NCBI GenBank assembly: GCA_002343685.1
Contig: DDRS01000038.1
Location: 1-15,521, forward strand
Direction of reading: 5' to 3'
DNA: 15,521 nt
DNA from: Thiobacillus denitrificans
Lineage (GTDB): Bacteria > Pseudomonadota > Gammaproteobacteria > Burkholderiales > Thiobacillaceae
Shown: positions 1-6,228 of the stretch, piece after piece
How positions within the stretch are numbered: position 1 is the stretch's first letter
Layout of the letters: each line of letters starts with the position of its first letter
Notes under the pieces: generated by a model
Told to the model about the DNA's origin: nothing
What the model saw: the letters and a program-made list of their open reading frames with translations, nothing else
Databases searched by the model: none
Made by a program: the position numbers and the translations under genes

Positions 1-560
1 CTCCTCAAAACCCGGGGCGATTCAGTCGAATATTGTCGGATAGTCAAATCTCCACCATTTTCCGACGGATTTAACAATTCATAAATTTCATTCCCCAACA
101 ACTCCCCTAAATTAGTCAGGTTTCCATTCAACGCATTTTGTGCACCGATGGCAGCAAACTGGATTGCCAAACCAGCCAGCCTGACTTGCGGGATCGGCAA
201 TGTAGATAGAAGACCGCCTCCTGCAGCAACCAATCCTGAACCATGTTGTAGCACCATATTGAAATTTGCGTCATTCGGATTGTTCTGATACGTCGTTAGA
301 GCCAGTTGAAATTCACTGGCAGTAGTCGTGAGTGCGAGTAAAGCTGCTTGAGACCCCGTGACTGTCAAAAGTAGTTGCGCGAGTGGGGAGTTAGTTGCAA
401 GTCCGTTAGCCAGCGTTGTACCAAATTGAACAAGTGTCGCCACTGCGGCCAGCGATTCCGAAGAGTTTGGATGCTCAGAATCGTAGGACACAATAGCGTT
501 AAACGTATCAGTTAAGCTATTACCAAATTCCAACAAAGGTTCCATGGCATTGGCGGTCAT
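1..560 (-). CDS. Partial protein of unknown function, Lys/Cys/Trp-free N-terminus
   Basis: An open frame starts at ATG 560-558 and stays open to the left edge of the window (186 codons read, no stop), so only the N-terminal part is visible. A good ribosome site (AGGGGG, 6 nt before ATG) supports the start. It lies 19 bp downstream of the membrane-protein gene on the same strand, so the two are probably one operon. The visible part begins MTANAMEPLLEFGNSL and is rich in Leu, Ala, Thr, Asn and Gln, with Gly-rich amphipathic stretches around residues 107-150. It has no Lys, Cys or Trp and no obvious signal peptide. Such composition resembles the N-terminal regions of large secreted proteins of the RTX or type I secretion kind, but no catalytic motif or calcium-binding repeat is visible, so this is only a guess. 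Codon use (many AAT, TTG, ACT) differs from the GC-rich neighbours and suggests horizontal transfer. I do not recognise the family. Confidence 0.7.
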   Translation of the reverse strand, partial: MTANAMEPLLEFGNSLTDTFNAIVSYDSEHPNSSESLAAVATLVQFGTTLANGLATNSPLAQLLLTVTGSQAALLALTTTASEFQLALTTYQNNPNDANFNMVLQHGSGLVAAGGGLLSTLPIPQVRLAGLAIQFAAIGAQNALNGNLTNLGELLGNEIYELLNPSENGGDLTIRQYSTESPRVLR

Positions 561-579
561 ATTAATCCCCCTGATTTAT

Positions 580-1077
580 TCAGTAAGCAAGAAAATGGAA
601 TATTGCGGCACCAAAAATAAAACCTAGCAATAAAAAACAAAAAGTATAAATAACTTGATAGATGACTATTAACTTTGCCCTTCTATAATCCTGATCATTC
701 ACAGACCGGTTGTAATGTTCCATTGTTGTTACGTTACTCACCCCCTGTTTCTGCCTCCAGAACATGTCTCCAAAGAGCTTGTCTGACATCCTTCGGGCAA
801 TGAATGCAACAGGTAGAAACACATAAAAAGCAATAGCCATACTTGAAAAAGCAAATGATGGAGATAAGGCAGTCTTTACGTCTATACCCAGTGCGCGAAG
901 AACAATTAGCGTAACAAACCAAATTGCTTGGGGACCAAGAAATACAATTAAGGTGGCATGACCAATTCCAAGCTTGTTGGAGGCATTAAACCTATTTCCA
1001 ATTTTGATGAGCCAAGAATTTTGAGTGGTTTTGCAAGTCGGATAATTCATAACATTTTTCGCTTGTTTAGGACCCAC
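580..1077 (-). CDS. Small multi-pass membrane protein, unknown function
   Basis: A 165-residue protein with three clear hydrophobic segments at about residues 36-60, 72-95 and 134-163; the first might fold as two short helices. The polar stretch 96-133 (RRMSDKLFGDMFWRQKQ and onwards) would form a loop. The GTG start at 1077 is preceded by AGGA with 7-nt spacing. An internal ATG (residue 10, 1050-1048) is an alternative start and would still keep all membrane segments. No enzyme motif is visible and I do not recognise a family. The gene is AT-rich and lies directly upstream of the Lys-free partial gene, 19 bp apart. By inference it could be a partner, immunity protein or secretion helper for that product; nothing in the sequence proves this. 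Confidence 0.7.
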   Translation of the reverse strand: MGPKQAKNVMNYPTCKTTQNSWLIKIGNRFNASNKLGIGHATLIVFLGPQAIWFVTLIVLRALGIDVKTALSPSFAFSSMAIAFYVFLPVAFIARRMSDKLFGDMFWRQKQGVSNVTTMEHYNRSVNDQDYRRAKLIVIYQVIYTFCFLLLGFIFGAAIFHFLAY

Positions 1078-1082
1078 GCCAT

Positions 1083-1592
1083 TTTCCTAGGCATAGACAG
1101 GATGTTGTATGGAAATGGGATGCAACGACCTTAGCCCATGCACAAGCATGAGCGTTAAGGATTTGCAAAAATTAAAGGGTATGAAACATTAATGGCACCT
1201 AGCGACAGCACAGGGAAAAATGGCTGGCTAGCTGCAGTGAGCAACTTGGCTGGCTGACCAAAGTTTGAGAAACAATTTCAAGTCTGAGGCCAGATACTAC
1301 GCGATCTCGACGGAAACTCGTCAATACAACTTTAGTTGTAGTTTCATGTAACTAACTGTTTATAAATTAAATTAATTTTAAGAGCGTGATGATTGGCCGG
1401 CTAGATTCTGCAGAAATCATGTAACTAACTGTTTATAAATTAAATTAATTTTAAGAGCGTGATGATTGGCCGGCTAGATTCTGCAGAAATCAGGTGGATC
1501 GACGACTGAGCAAATGTCCGCCCCACTGTCCTTAACTTGGCCAAACCGAACGCACAAGCTTGAGTCAAATACTCTACTGCGCTCTAGGCGAC
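1083..1592. other. Non-coding spacer between AT-rich module and core genes
   Basis: No convincing gene. It holds a short palindrome at 1137-1150 (CATGC-ACAA-GCATG), a hairpin at 1325-1340 (TACAAC-TTTA-GTTGTA), a region at 1221-1237 resembling part of the 73-bp repeat, and the 73-bp tandem duplication itself. A 27-codon open frame on the plus strand (1109-1192) has a possible AGGA ribosome site but is too short to call. Composition changes from AT-rich to GC-rich just after the duplication, near 1490. No tRNA fragment, integrase or insertion-sequence ends were seen. Confidence 0.6.
1344..1489. repeat. Perfect tandem duplication of a 73-bp unit
   Basis: Positions 1344-1416 are repeated without a mismatch at 1417-1489, and the next three bases (1490-1492) continue into a third copy before the match ends. 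Each unit starts TCATGTAACTAACTG, passes through an AT-only stretch of alternating A and T runs, then a GC-rich part (GATGATTGGCCGGCTAG), and ends next to the perfect 10-bp palindrome TTCTGCAGAA (1406-1415 and 1479-1488). The identity of the copies implies a recent duplication or active maintenance. It is non-coding. Confidence 0.95.
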
Positions 1593-2342
1593 TCATGGCT
1601 GTCCTCGGTCGCCAATCAATTTGAATTCGATCACGACCGCATCCTGTACTGCGAGAAACCCACCCAATACCGAGTAGGGTTGCACCCCAAAATCGGTTTG
1701 ACGCAGTACGAACGTTCCCGCGACCGCGAGGCGCTCCGGCAAGCCTTCCACAGTAAGAGGAATCCACATTGCGTGCTGCTGGCCGTGCATTTCGATCTGC
1801 ACCTTGGCGACAAATTTGGGGGATTCCCCGGTGATCTGAAGCGAATGCACGCGGACAAAGGGAAATTGGTCGGCTTGCAGGTTGTTCACGCCCAGCATGT
1901 GCTCACGCGCCCCTTTGATGGCCTCGGGGGACAGGATGGACGAGAAGGCGCTGCCGAGGGCCGACCGGTACTTCGGATTGTCGATCTCCAGTTGGTCGAG
2001 GCGGAATGCCAGGTCAAATCGTCCGTTTGCCGCTCCGGTGGCCGGCAGGTAAAAGAACCCGATGAACCGGGGTGCGGAAAAGACATGATTGTGTCCCGCT
2101 GCGGCAGCCCGGCCGCCACGGAACACATAGATTCGAACCGTCGATTGGCCCGGGTCGAGGGTGAAGACTGTTCCACTCGCAGTACTCAACGCGGAATATT
2201 CGGCCTTCAATTCCGTCTGGCGGTCGCTCGGGGTGAGCGATGCTCCACTCGTTGGCGAAGTGGGCGATATGACGGTGCAGCTCAGCAGCGTTATGACCGC
2301 AGCTGCGCTGGAAAGAAAAGTCAGGATCTTCTTCCGATACAT
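1593..2342 (-). CDS. YceI-like family lipoprotein
   Basis: A 249-residue exported protein. The N-terminus (MYRKKILTFLSSAAAVITLLSC) has the charged start, hydrophobic core and lipobox LLSC of a lipoprotein signal peptide, with Cys22 as the likely lipidated residue. Residues of about 57-245 match the YceI-like fold (PF04264): the AGHNHVFS segment at 82-89, LGVNNLQADQFPFVRV at 150-165 and the final strands FGVQPYSVLGGFLAVQDAVV at 218-237. YceI proteins form a lipocalin-like beta barrel that binds long hydrophobic molecules such as isoprenoid quinones; the ligand here is unknown. The ATG is preceded by GAAGGAG at a good spacing. The gene lies 10 bp behind the SRPBCC gene on the same strand and is probably co-transcribed with it. 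A long plus-strand open frame over it is a codon-bias shadow. Confidence 0.85.
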   Translation of the reverse strand: MYRKKILTFLSSAAAVITLLSCTVISPTSPTSGASLTPSDRQTELKAEYSALSTASGTVFTLDPGQSTVRIYVFRGGRAAAAGHNHVFSAPRFIGFFYLPATGAANGRFDLAFRLDQLEIDNPKYRSALGSAFSSILSPEAIKGAREHMLGVNNLQADQFPFVRVHSLQITGESPKFVAKVQIEMHGQQHAMWIPLTVEGLPERLAVAGTFVLRQTDFGVQPYSVLGGFLAVQDAVVIEFKLIGDRGQP

Positions 2343-2352
2343 GGTGGCTCCT

Positions 2353-3072
2353 TCAAGGTCCGGCAGCTCGTTGGCTCTCCGCCAAATTCGGCATTTCCGA
2401 TTCAGAGTCGGCGAACCATGAATTGCCCCAAGCCGGCTGGGTATCGCTGAGCCTTAATCGACCAGGGGCGCGACCCTCCACTTGACGGTTGTCCGCCCGT
2501 CGATGCATCTCCGATACCATTCCCTCGAACTGACGCTTGATCTGGCGGTTGATCAGGAAATCGCCGATCAGCGGCGGCAGCCAGAAATCCGGCGTCATCC
2601 GGACCTGATAATCGACCCGGGTGTATGTTCCGTTGCCATGCACCCGCACGACACCATGGATGGCCAGGTTGCCTGCCACCGAGTTGAGGGTAATGGATCC
2701 GTCGGGGGGATACATCACCTCCAGGATCGTGCGGGTGGGGTATTCGAGGAACAGGAGTCGCGCCACACCTTCGATTTCCACGCGTTTCCTCCCGGCTCCG
2801 GCACTGATCAGACGGACGGCAAGGATGTCCGGGACGAAGCGGGGCATGTTCTCGTAATCGTTCAACACGTCCCAGACCACTTCATGCTTTATCGACAGCA
2901 CCAGTGCCACGCCTATCTGGAGAGCCTTGCCGTCGGCAACGCGTGCGGTATTCACGGTGATCGCGTCGGCAATGTCCACCGCATGCGCCGCCATGCCCTC
3001 TCCGCTTCCAAGCCCCAGCGAGGCGATCAAAGCCGCTGCCAACGGCATCCAGCCTGAAACTCTCTTTGCCAT
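2353..3072 (-). CDS. Exported SRPBCC (polyketide cyclase/START-like) family protein
   Basis: A 239-residue protein with an N-terminal signal peptide (MAKRVSGWMPLAAALIASLG; cleavage likely near AAHA at 28-31). Residues of about 50-190 resemble the SRPBCC fold of Polyketide_cyc proteins (PF03364): a VWDVLNDYENMPRFVPDI segment near the start, a central EYPTRTILEV strand, and VDYQVRMTPDFWLPPLIGDF before a C-terminal helix (INRQIKRQFEGMVSEM). The fold makes a deep hydrophobic ligand pocket. The last roughly 45 residues are polar and have no recognisable domain. The gene is first of a two-gene unit with the YceI-like lipoprotein; both folds bind hydrophobic ligands, which suggests (inference) a shared periplasmic lipid or quinone role. 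The ATG has a GAGG about 11 nt upstream, a weak ribosome site. Confidence 0.8.
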   Translation of the reverse strand: MAKRVSGWMPLAAALIASLGLGSGEGMAAHAVDIADAITVNTARVADGKALQIGVALVLSIKHEVVWDVLNDYENMPRFVPDILAVRLISAGAGRKRVEIEGVARLLFLEYPTRTILEVMYPPDGSITLNSVAGNLAIHGVVRVHGNGTYTRVDYQVRMTPDFWLPPLIGDFLINRQIKRQFEGMVSEMHRRADNRQVEGRAPGRLRLSDTQPAWGNSWFADSESEMPNLAESQRAAGP

Positions 3073-3151
3073 GTCCGGGTCGTCCTCGTGTGGAAGTCGG
3101 CGGCGCTGCCTTGTAGCGAGACTCGCCCAAGGAGGCTAGGCCTTAGGTGCG

Positions 3152-3168
3152 AGGACGCATCGCGTCCT
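3152..3168. repeat. Perfect palindrome AGGACGC-ATC-GCGTCCT
   Basis: A 7-bp stem with a 3-nt loop. No T-run follows on either strand, so it is not a classical terminator. It lies about 80 bp upstream of the SRPBCC start, inside its likely leader. Its core GGACGC/GCGTCC recurs in the hairpin next to tRNA-Leu at 3528-3549. Confidence 0.7.
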
Positions 3169-3231
3169 AAAAACGCAACGATCAAGACGGATTGATCCCG
3201 TGCCATCACACGTGGATACGCTTGTCATAGG

Positions 3232-3262
3232 GGTAAACAGAAATGGGGTGGGATTTATTCCC
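3232..3262 (-). promoter_or_regulatory. Possible ECF-type promoter for the SRPBCC-yceI unit
   Basis: On the minus strand GGGAATAAATCC (3262-3251) is followed after about 13-15 nt by GTTTACC (3238-3232). A GGAA-type -35 is typical of extracytoplasmic-function sigma factors, and the unit encodes two exported proteins. The match to any defined consensus is loose, the region would give a leader of about 150 nt, and the same bases form a partial palindrome (GGGA-N5-TCCC) that could instead be an operator. Treat as a weak candidate. Confidence 0.2.
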
Positions 3263-3435
3263 GAAGCGGCGAAAATTTTGGGTGGCGGCAGCAGGCCGTT
3301 CGATTTTCACGGCGACCCGTGATTGGATCGCACGGCCGCGTCCTGTGCTGTACGGAAGACGAGATACCGAAAGCGCCAATACGGAAAAACCCTAGAGTCC
3401 GGGCACGCTACACAACTAAACCACACGTATTTATT

Positions 3436-3522
3436 TGGTGCCCGGGGGGGGACTCGAACCCCCACAGTGTTACCACCGGCGGATTTTGAATCCGCTGCGT
3501 CTACCGATTCCGCCACCCGGGC
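3436..3522 (-). tRNA. tRNA-Leu (anticodon CAA)
   Basis: An 87-nt type II tRNA with encoded CCA. The acceptor stem GCCCGGG (3522-3516) pairs with CCCGGGC (3446-3440), followed by A73 and CCA (3438-3436). The anticodon arm is GCGGA-TTCAAAA-TCCGC, giving anticodon CAA, which reads the leucine codon UUG. The T arm is GGGGG-TTCGAGT-CCCCC, and the long variable arm typical of tRNA-Leu lies between it and the anticodon arm. It is a single gene, transcribed leftward, divergent from queA. Confidence 0.97.
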
Positions 3523-3527
3523 AAGGG

Positions 3528-3549
3528 GCCGGACGCGAACGCGTCCGGC
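3528..3549. repeat. 9-bp-stem hairpin just upstream of tRNA-Leu
   Basis: GCCGGACGC (3528-3536) pairs perfectly with GCGTCCGGC (3541-3549) around the loop GAAC. It begins 6 bp from the 5' end of tRNA-Leu and would sit in the 5' leader of the tRNA precursor. No T-run follows on either strand. Its core GGACGC/GCGTCC is shared with the palindrome at 3152-3168. Confidence 0.75.
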
Positions 3550-3563
3550 GACAGAAGCCGCGC

Positions 3564-3593
3564 ATTATCGCCGAATCGGGCAGCCTGCCGCAA
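3564..3593 (-). promoter_or_regulatory. Promoter of tRNA-Leu
   Basis: On the minus strand TTGCGG (3593-3588) and GATAAT (3569-3564) are 18 nt apart. The bases after the -10 (GCGCGGC) form a G/C-rich discriminator as seen at stable-RNA promoters under stringent control. The start would fall near 3557, about 35 nt before the mature 5' end, so the hairpin at 3528-3549 would be transcribed in the leader. Confidence 0.55.
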
Positions 3594-3602
3594 GGCGACC
3601 GT

Positions 3603-3608
3603 TATAAT
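3603..3608 (+). promoter_or_regulatory. queA: Perfect -10 box just before queA
   Basis: TATAAT lies 8 bp before the queA ATG. The predicted transcription start (about 3615-3617) would coincide with the start codon, giving a leaderless or nearly leaderless mRNA, in line with the absence of a Shine-Dalgarno sequence. No good -35 is visible at 16-18 bp upstream, so the promoter is not certain. Confidence 0.45.
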
Positions 3609-3616
3609 CGCGCCCC

Positions 3617-4642
3617 ATGCGTGTTGCCGATTTCGATTTCGATCTCCCTGCCGACCTGATTGCGCAGTTTCCGCCCGCGGTACGCGGCGGCAGCCGGCTG
3701 CTGCACGTCGAGGCGTCCGGTACGCTGCACGACCACTGGTTCAGCGAGCTGCCTGCGCTGCTGCAGCCGGACGATCTGCTGGTGATGAACGATACGCGCG
3801 TGATCAAGGCGCGGCTGTTCGGCCAGAAGGACTCCGGCGGCAAGGTCGAACTGCTGGTGGAACGGGTAACGGACGAATTCGAGGCACTGGCCTTCATCCG
3901 CGCCAGCCACGCGCCCAAGCCAGGTTCGCACATTCATCTTTCCGACGACACCCTCCTTGATGTACTGGCGCGGCAGGACGACCTGACGCAGCTGCGCTTT
4001 CCGCGCCCGGTGCTGGAGGTACTGGACCAGTTCGGCCGGTTGCCGCTGCCGCCTTACATCGAACACACGCCGACCGCAGACGACGAGGCGCGCTACCAGA
4101 CCGTCTACGCGAACGAGCCGGGCGCGGTGGCCGCACCGACGGCCGGCCTGCATTTCGACGACGCGATGCTGGATACGCTCACGCAACAAGGCATCCGCAC
4201 GGCGCGGGTAACCCTGCATGTGGGCGCCGGCACCTTCCAGCCGGTGCGGGTGGACCATGTCGCCGACCACAGGATGCACAGCGAGCGCTACACGATCCCG
4301 CCAGCGACCGTCGATGCGATCCGAGACACGCATGCTCGCGGGGGGCACGTGGTGGCGGTGGGCACCACCAGCCTGCGCGCGCTGGAGGCGGCCGCGCAGT
4401 CCGGAAAATTGCACGCGGGCTCCGGCGAGACCGACATCTTCATCACCCCGGGCTATCGATTCCGGGTGGTCGACACGCTCATCACCAACTTCCATCTGCC
4501 CCGCTCCACGCTGCTGATGCTGGTCTCCGCGTTTGCCGGCGTGGACACCATCCGCGCTGCCTATGCGCATGCCATCTCGGAACGCTACCGCTTCTTCAGC
4601 TATGGCGACGCGATGTTTTTAGAGAAGTCTCCTCCCGCATGA
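3617..4642 (+). CDS. queA: S-adenosylmethionine:tRNA ribosyltransferase-isomerase QueA
   Basis: QueA transfers and isomerises the ribosyl group of S-adenosylmethionine onto preQ1 at position 34 of tRNAs with GUN anticodons, giving epoxyqueuosine. The 341-residue product has the family's usual N-terminus (MRVADFDFDLPADLIAQFP), NDTRVIKARLFG at 58-69, PTAGLHFDDAML near the middle, VAVGTTSLRALEAA, and the C-terminal TNFHLPRSTLLMLVSAFAG segment. Length is close to the family norm (about 340-360). The start is fixed by this N-terminal match, though no Shine-Dalgarno sequence precedes it. The gene overlaps tgt by 4 bp (ATGA), so the two queuosine enzymes are translationally coupled. Confidence 0.97.
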   Translation: MRVADFDFDLPADLIAQFPPAVRGGSRLLHVEASGTLHDHWFSELPALLQPDDLLVMNDTRVIKARLFGQKDSGGKVELLVERVTDEFEALAFIRASHAPKPGSHIHLSDDTLLDVLARQDDLTQLRFPRPVLEVLDQFGRLPLPPYIEHTPTADDEARYQTVYANEPGAVAAPTAGLHFDDAMLDTLTQQGIRTARVTLHVGAGTFQPVRVDHVADHRMHSERYTIPPATVDAIRDTHARGGHVVAVGTTSLRALEAAAQSGKLHAGSGETDIFITPGYRFRVVDTLITNFHLPRSTLLMLVSAFAGVDTIRAAYAHAISERYRFFSYGDAMFLEKSPPA

Positions 4643-5742
4643 AATTTGACCTCCTCACCACCGACGGCGGCGCACGCCGCGGCCAGCTCCAGCTCGCGCA
4701 CGGCACCGTGCAAACACCCGTGTTCATGCCGGTCGGTACCTACGGGACAGTGAAGGCGATGTCGCCAGCCGAACTCACCGACATCGGCTTCGAGATGGTG
4801 CTGTCGAATACTTTCCACCTGTGGCTGCGGCCGGGGCTGGAGGTGATCGAGAAATTTGACGGCCTGCACCGCTTCATGGGCTGGGACAGGCCCATCCTCA
4901 CCGATTCGGGCGGCTTCCAGGTCTTCAGCCTGGGCAAGCTCAGGAAGATCACGGAGGACGGTGTGAAATTCGCCTCGCCGATCAACGGCGACAAGCTGTT
5001 CCTCACGCCCGAAATCTCGATGCAGATCCAGCGTACGCTGAATTCCGACATCGTGATGATCTTCGACGAGTGCACGCCCTACCCGGCCACCGAGCGCGAA
5101 GCGGCCGACTCGATGCGGCTCTCGCTGCGCTGGGCGGCACGTTCGAAGGCGGCGCACGCCGGCAACCCCAACGCGCTGTATGGCATCGTACAGGGCGGCA
5201 TGTACGAAGGGTTGCGCGACGAATCGGCGCGCGAGCTGATCGCCATGGACTTCGACGGCTACGCCATCGGCGGCCTCTCGGTCGGCGAACCCAAGGACGA
5301 CATGACGCGTATCCTCGCCCACACTGCGCCGCAGCTGCCGGCAGGCAAGCCGCGCTACCTGATGGGCGTCGGCACGCCGTCCGATCTGGTCGCCGCCGTG
5401 GCCCAGGGCATCGACCAGTTCGACTGTGTGCTGCCGACGCGCAACGCGCGCCACGGCATCCTGTTCACCCGGCGCGGCGAAATGCGCATCCGAAACGCGC
5501 GCTGGAAGACCGACACCGCGCCGATCGACGACGAATGCGACTGCCACACCTGCACCCATTTCAGCCGCGCCTACGTGCATCACCTGATCCGAGCCGGCGA
5601 AATCCTCGGCGCGCGACTGGCCACGATCCACAACCTGCATTACTACCATCGTCTGATGGCCGGGATGCGCGCCGCAATCGAGGCGCATCGCTTTGCCGAC
5701 TTCACGGCACGGTTTCATGAGATGCAAACGCGTGGATGGTAG
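4639..5742 (+). CDS. tgt: Queuine (preQ1) tRNA-guanine transglycosylase Tgt
   Basis: Tgt exchanges guanine at the wobble position of tRNA Asp, Asn, His and Tyr for preQ1, the step before QueA. The 367-residue TIM-barrel protein shows all key residues: ILTDSGGFQVFSL with Asp89 (general acid/base), DEC at 143-145, GIVQGG at 182-187, YAIGGLSVGE at 208-217, the nucleophile Asp262 in QFDCVLPTRNARHG, and the zinc site Cys300, Cys302, Cys305 and His331. The start codon overlaps the queA stop. Forty-seven bp separate it from yajC, the usual next gene in proteobacteria. Confidence 0.98.
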   Translation: MKFDLLTTDGGARRGQLQLAHGTVQTPVFMPVGTYGTVKAMSPAELTDIGFEMVLSNTFHLWLRPGLEVIEKFDGLHRFMGWDRPILTDSGGFQVFSLGKLRKITEDGVKFASPINGDKLFLTPEISMQIQRTLNSDIVMIFDECTPYPATEREAADSMRLSLRWAARSKAAHAGNPNALYGIVQGGMYEGLRDESARELIAMDFDGYAIGGLSVGEPKDDMTRILAHTAPQLPAGKPRYLMGVGTPSDLVAAVAQGIDQFDCVLPTRNARHGILFTRRGEMRIRNARWKTDTAPIDDECDCHTCTHFSRAYVHHLIRAGEILGARLATIHNLHYYHRLMAGMRAAIEAHRFADFTARFHEMQTRGW

Positions 5743-5745
5743 AAT
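5737..5745 (+). promoter_or_regulatory. Possible extended -10 promoter for yajC-secDF
   Basis: TGGTAGAAT, a TGnTAnAAT extended -10, spans the tgt stop codon. It would start transcription near 5752, giving a leader of about 38 nt before yajC. No clear -35 is seen, as is common with extended -10 promoters. The yajC block may also be read through from queA-tgt. Confidence 0.4.
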
Positions 5746-5789
5746 CCCATGGTTTTAACTGAACTGCCTTAGATTCGGAGCTTTTACCC

Positions 5790-6107
5790 ATGATTTCACT
5801 CGCCCACGCACAAGCCGCCGCCGCAGCCAACCCGGGGTTTGAGCAGTTCCTCCCGCTCATCATCATCTTCATCCTGTTCTGGTTCATGCTGATCCGTCCG
5901 CAGATGAAGCGCGCCAAAGAACAGAAGAAAATGCTGACGGAACTGGCCAAGGGCGACGAAGTCGTCACCGCCAGCGGCCAGGTCGGCAAGATCGTCAAGC
6001 TCGGCGATCAATATGTGTCCCTGGAAATCGCTGACGGTGTCGTCACTCACGTACAGAAGCAATCGGTGCAGACGCTGCTACCCAAGGGCACGATCAAAGG
6101 CCTGTAA
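5790..6107 (+). CDS. yajC: Sec translocon accessory subunit YajC
   Basis: A 105-residue single-pass inner-membrane protein that joins SecD and SecF in the accessory complex of the SecYEG translocon. Residues 1-18 are short and Ala-rich, the transmembrane helix is about 19-36 (QFLPLIIIFILFWFMLIRPQ), and the family motif RPQMKRAKEQKKM follows. The C-terminal cytoplasmic part has the YajC pattern LAKGDEVVTASGQVGKI. GGAG lies 9 nt before the ATG. The gene is followed after 121 bp by secD. Confidence 0.97.
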   Translation: MISLAHAQAAAAANPGFEQFLPLIIIFILFWFMLIRPQMKRAKEQKKMLTELAKGDEVVTASGQVGKIVKLGDQYVSLEIADGVVTHVQKQSVQTLLPKGTIKGL

Positions 6108-6116
6108 AGACGATGG

Positions 6117-6228
6117 GTTAGGCGCCAGGGGCTAGGATGAGCGGTTGGCCTGCGGCCACACGACCAATTCCTAGCCGCCCGTTTTCCCCGACCCCTACTT
6201 CCTCGTTCTCCACTCCCCGCCCCCTAAA
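6117..6228 (+). promoter_or_regulatory. yajC-secD spacer: stem-loop plus C-rich heptad tract
   Basis: GGCTAGGA (6130-6137) pairs with TCCTAGCC (6169-6176), with an inner stem TGGCC-TGC-GGCCA (6146-6158). The left side reads as heptads GTTAGGC, GCCAGGG, GCTAGGA (6117-6137). From 6177 to 6224 the plus strand is almost all C and T, and runs directly into the secD ATG with no purine-rich ribosome site. A similar layout precedes the dedA-like gene. Its function is unknown; it could set secD translation or be a degenerate intergenic repeat. Confidence 0.6.

Larger units (their letters stand above)
3073..3435. other. Non-coding region between SRPBCC gene and tRNA-Leu
   Basis: No gene. It contains the 5' leader of the minus-strand SRPBCC-yceI unit with a perfect palindrome at 3152-3168, a GGGA-N5-TCCC motif at 3250-3262, and the 3' trailer of tRNA-Leu. 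In the trailer, a weak CCC/GGG stem (3390-3392 with 3401-3403) is followed on the minus strand by five T (3389-3385); this could help end the tRNA transcript but is too weak to call a terminator. Confidence 0.55.

Noticed and set aside
1560..2450. Long plus-strand open frame (296 codons)
   Set aside because: It lies opposite the YceI-like and SRPBCC genes, has no protein-family resemblance and reflects GC-rich codon bias.
3152..3168. Intrinsic terminator
   Set aside because: A good hairpin but no T-run downstream on either strand; five A follow the stem on the plus strand within a few bases, which on the minus strand precede the hairpin.
3436..3522. tRNA-Leu as the attachment site of the AT-rich segment
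   Set aside because: No copy of the tRNA 3' end was found near the AT-rich segment, and ordinary-composition genes (1593-3072) lie between; no integrase is visible.
4600..5727. 375-codon minus-strand open frame opposite tgt
   Set aside because: Antisense to a certain gene, His/Arg/Val-rich translation, no family match; a shadow frame.
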